From Streptomyces sp. SID10853 (lineage in GTDB: Bacteria > Actinomycetota > Actinomycetes > Streptomycetales > Streptomycetaceae): a DNA stretch of 32,269 nucleotides. The stretch covers positions 1 through 32,269 of the forward strand of contig NZ_JAAGLN010000063.1 of NCBI RefSeq assembly GCF_010548145.1, given 5' to 3'. How positions within the stretch are numbered: the stretch's first letter is position 1; every line of letters begins with the position of its first letter. The notes below the pieces were generated by a model that saw nothing but the letters and a program-made list of their open reading frames with translations, had not been told where the DNA came from and ran no database searches. This document shows, in pieces, positions 30,522-32,269 of this stretch. Both the position numbers and the translations under genes were made by a program.

Positions 30522-31043
30522 TCACAGGTGCAGAAGCATCCGGCTGTTGCCCAAGGTGTTCGGCTTCACCCGTTCGAGACCGAGGAACTCGGCGACTCCC
30601 TCGTCATAGGAACGCAGCAGCTCGCTGTAGACATCTCCGTCGACGGGAGTCTCACCGATCTCGGTGAAGCCGTGCTTCGCGAAGAAGTCGACTTCGAAGG
30701 TCAGGCAGAATACGCGCCGCACACCGATCCACCGTGCGGTCTGCAAGAGCTTGTCCAGGACCTGATGCCCCACTCCGGCGCCCTTGAACTCGCGGTCCAC
30801 CGCGAGAGTGCGTACTTCGGCGAGGTCCTCCCACATCACATGGAGTGCGCCGCAGCCGACGACCCTCGCGTCGTCGTCGCGTTCCGCGACCCAGAACTCC
30901 TGGATGGACTCGTAAAGCGTCACCGTGGCTTTGTCGAGCAGGATCCGCTCACGCACGTACGCGTCCAGGAGTCCGCGCACCGCCGGCACATCGCTGGTCC
31001 TGGCTCTGCGGACGGTGAGGGCTTTTGCTCGCGTACCTGGCAT
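30522..31043 (-). CDS. GNAT N-acetyltransferase (amino-acid acetyltransferase-like)
   Basis: A 173-residue GNAT-fold enzyme. The core contains VRRARTSDVPAVRGLLDAY, WVAERDDDARVVGCGALHVMWEDLAEVRTLAVDREFKGAGVGHQVLDKLL, with the acetyl-CoA loop FKGAGVGH, and VFCLTFEVDFFAKHGF. The motifs resemble ArgA-type N-acetylglutamate synthase domains, common as a stand-alone protein in Streptomyces next to lsr2; acetylation of glutamate in arginine synthesis is plausible but not shown. ATG 31043 lies 7 nt after TAACGT, without ribosome site. It follows the BlaI-type gene by 10 bp. Confidence 0.85.
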   Translation of the reverse strand: MPGTRAKALTVRRARTSDVPAVRGLLDAYVRERILLDKATVTLYESIQEFWVAERDDDARVVGCGALHVMWEDLAEVRTLAVDREFKGAGVGHQVLDKLLQTARWIGVRRVFCLTFEVDFFAKHGFTEIGETPVDGDVYSELLRSYDEGVAEFLGLERVKPNTLGNSRMLLHL

Positions 31044-31050
31044 GCACAAG

Positions 31051-31056
31051 ACGTTA
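31051..31056 (-). promoter_or_regulatory. -10 element overlapping blaI-type stop codon
   Basis: TAACGT on the minus strand lies 7 nt before ATG 31043; its TAA is the stop codon of the preceding gene. Confidence 0.45.
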
Positions 31057-31452
31057 TCGCCCTGCGTCTGTGTCCCGGTCATCGCGGTCGGCGTCACCCT
31101 GAACGATGCGCAAAGCATCACGGAGTGCATCGCGTTGCTCGGAGGACATCATGCCGAAGAAGGCGACAAGGGCGGCCGCCGAGTTGTCACTCGTCGACCA
31201 GGCTTCGTTCATCAGTGCGGCCGAGTAGGCGGCCCGGGTGGAGACCGCCGTATATCGATAGGCGCGGCCGTCCACTTCACGGCGCACCCAGCCCTTCTGA
31301 TGGAGATTGTCCAATACGGTCATCACGGTGGTGTAGGCGATCGTCCGGTCGCGTTCGAGGTCTTCCAGAACTTCTCTGACAGTGACCGGACGGTTCCACT
31401 CCCAGACGCGTGACATGACGGCGTCTTCCAGCTCTCCCAATTGACGGGGCAC
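31054..31452 (-). CDS. BlaI/MecI/CopY family regulator
   Basis: A 132-residue repressor of the penicillinase-repressor family. The winged helix (about 1-75) reads LGELEDAVMSRVWEWNRPVTVREVLEDLERDRTIAYTTVMTVLDNLHQKGWVRREVDGRAYRY; the C-terminal helices dimerise. Members are usually inactivated by a BlaR1-type M56 membrane protease, but none adjoins here. GTG 31452 lies 6 nt after TATGGT with no ribosome site. The promoter and start codon are covered by an inverted repeat (31451-31475) that would fit autorepression. Confidence 0.88.
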   Translation of the reverse strand: MPRQLGELEDAVMSRVWEWNRPVTVREVLEDLERDRTIAYTTVMTVLDNLHQKGWVRREVDGRAYRYTAVSTRAAYSAALMNEAWSTSDNSAAALVAFFGMMSSEQRDALRDALRIVQGDADRDDRDTDAGR

Positions 31453-31475
31453 ATCTGCACCATAGTGCGAGATGT
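31451..31475 (-). promoter_or_regulatory. putative BlaI-type operator and promoter
   Basis: ACATCTGCAC (31451-31460) and GTGC-G-AGATGT (31465-31475) form a 10-bp inverted repeat with one extra base, over the -10 TATGGT (31459-31464, minus strand) and the start codon. Confidence 0.55.
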
Positions 31476-31502
31476 CACGAATAGCTGGTTATTAGCGCAG
31501 AA

Positions 31503-31542
31503 AACACAGAAAAGGGCGTACGGCGTGAAATGCCGTACGCCC
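31503..31542 (-). terminator. intrinsic terminator upstream of the BlaI-type gene
   Basis: GGGCGTACGGC (31514-31524) pairs perfectly with GCCGTACGCCC (31532-31542). On the minus strand the stem is followed by TTTTCTGTGTTTTCTG, a clear T-rich tail. It would end transcripts from the 31692-31871 gene. Confidence 0.85.
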
Positions 31543-31584
31543 CTCGGGCCCTGCCGCAGCACGCGGGCACTGCCACCGGACGGC

Positions 31585-31648
31585 GCGCTCGTCGGGTGAC
31601 GCTGCCGTCGAGTGGCGCTGTCGTCGGGTGGCGCAGTCGTCGGGTGGC
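31585..31648. repeat. 16-bp tandem repeat, 4 copies
   Basis: Four consecutive 16-bp units of the type GCTGTCGTCGGGTGGC (31585, 31601, 31617 and 31633), each differing at one to four bases, lie in the gap downstream of the 59-codon gene. Confidence 0.75.
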
Positions 31649-31691
31649 AGTGCTGCTGCCGGTTGGGGCCGACTGCCGGTCGGCGCCGCTG

Positions 31692-31871
31692 TCAGGTGGC
31701 GGTGCCACCCGTCGGCTGCACCGCGGCCTCGGCGCGGGCGAGCACCTCGTCCACGGCCGCGTCTTCCTTGGCCTTGTTCGGGCCGCCCTGGGTCTTCACG
31801 ATCGTCCTCACGACGATCGTGAAGAACACGGCCATCACCACGGGGGGCACAAGCGCGGAAACGTAGTCCAT
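31692..31871 (-). CDS. 59-residue single-pass membrane protein
   Basis: A short protein beginning MDYVSALVPPVVMAVFFTIVVRTIVKTQGG, with one membrane helix (about 5-27), then a hydrophilic helix (NKAKEDAAVDEVLARAEAAV) and a short tail. ATG 31871 lies 6 nt after TACTCT with no ribosome site. Upstream in-frame codons to 31901 include the promoter and are unlikely. No function is recognised; small helix-plus-charged-tail proteins of this kind are widespread in Streptomyces. Confidence 0.7.
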   Translation of the reverse strand: MDYVSALVPPVVMAVFFTIVVRTIVKTQGGPNKAKEDAAVDEVLARAEAAVQPTGGTAT

Positions 31872-31877
31872 ACGGAC

Positions 31878-31883
31878 AGAGTA
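31878..31883 (-). promoter_or_regulatory. -10 element, leaderless start at 31871
   Basis: TACTCT on the minus strand lies 6 nt before ATG 31871. Confidence 0.45.
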
Positions 31884-31954
31884 GCTGGGGGTGTCCGGCA
31901 CTTCCCCGCGGGTCGAGGAGCGGCGTCCGGTGCGTGTGATCGCAAGGCGCCGGA

Positions 31955-32030
31955 GAGCCCTCGATGGGGGTCCCCCCCCTGGCCTTCAGGGCCTCGGGGG
32001 AGGAGCTACTTGGGCTTTTCGGCAACGCCG
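31955..32030. repeat. dispersed C/G-rich Streptomyces-type repeat
   Basis: A block with GGGGGTCCCCCCCC, TGGCCTTCAGGGCC and CGGGGGAGGAGCTACTTGG sits in the gap between the last two genes. Blocks like this recur between Streptomyces genes. Confidence 0.4.
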
Positions 32031-32082
32031 CGAGCGGGCGTGCCGGACGCCGCGGCGCCGCGGGAAAGTGCCGGACACCCCC

Positions 32083-32269
32083 TCATCCGGTCATCGAGTG
32101 CTGAGCCGGGGGCGCCGCGGGCTTGCGGCGTGGCGGGAAGACCTCGGACGGCTTGGGGGCCGGGCGGGGCTTGACCGGCTCCTTGACCGGGACCGGGCGC
32201 TCGGGGCGCTTCGGCTGGTCCGGGTCGTTCGCCGCCCGGCCGCCGGGCAGTGCGAGCAGCCGGGTGCGG
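32083..32269 (-). CDS. C-terminal part of a Pro/Lys-rich protein (partial)
   Basis: On the minus strand one frame is open from the window edge for 61 codons to TGA 32083-32085. It starts RTRLLALPGGRAANDPDQ, continues with Pro/Lys/Arg-rich repeats of the type RPVPVKEPVKPRP and ends APPAQHSMTG. It has typical Streptomyces third-position GC and no start codon in the window. Only the disordered tail is visible, so function is unknown. Confidence 0.6.
   Translation of the reverse strand, partial: RTRLLALPGGRAANDPDQPKRPERPVPVKEPVKPRPAPKPSEVFPPRRKPAAPPAQHSMTG

Overview
The window is a chromosomal segment of a high-GC actinomycete, almost certainly a Streptomyces. It starts in the 5' end of a 16S rRNA gene on the minus strand. 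It carries a Streptomyces-type core set: an auxiliary trpS, proC, ilvD, radA-disA, mutY, the sigE-cseA-cseB-cseC envelope-stress operon, clpC and lsr2. Coding GC and third-position bias look uniform. I see no phage, plasmid, transposase, tRNA or CRISPR.

Layout. 1-726: 16S 5' end, long rrn leader and several rrn promoters, all minus. 765-1928: divergent auxiliary tryptophanyl-tRNA synthetase behind a complete trp-type attenuator (leader peptide plus four pairing segments). 2046-6492: proC, two paralogous SAM methyltransferases flanking a small membrane protein, another membrane protein and a SapA-like secreted protein. 6641-10600: ilvD, a TIM-barrel isomerase-like protein and a Ppx/GppA phosphatase, all minus. 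10678-11493: a cysteine-rich DUF3109-like protein. 11626-13332: an unusual membrane protein joining sigma-factor-like, zinc-finger and extracellular BACON-like parts. 13517-16095: radA and disA (c-di-AMP synthase). 16232-18938: an envelope protein, a PAP2 phosphatase and mutY. 19135-22647: sigE-cseA-cseB-cseC. 22738-24993: a DHA2-family exporter and a divergent TetR regulator with a paired operator between them. 25022-28961: an M23 peptidase and clpC. 29391-32269: an SCO3374-like protein, lsr2, a GNAT acetyltransferase, a BlaI-type regulator, a 59-residue membrane peptide and the C-terminus of a further protein.

Themes. Much of the window concerns the cell envelope and stress: sigma-E and its two-component system, c-di-AMP synthesis, PAP2 and M23 envelope enzymes, ClpC with a ClgR-type box, and several membrane-anchored proteins. 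About a dozen genes have a TAnnnT-like -10 element 6-8 nt before the start codon and no Shine-Dalgarno, the arrangement expected for leaderless mRNAs.

Most noteworthy: (i) a partial duplication at the cseB-cseC junction that inserts a GC-rich repeat and creates a 39-codon mini-ORF which keeps the ATGA stop/start overlap; (ii) the sigma-like/zinc-finger/BACON fusion; (iii) the trp attenuator upstream of trpS; (iv) a near-perfect 26-bp inverted repeat between the exporter and its TetR regulator; (v) octanucleotide tandem arrays.
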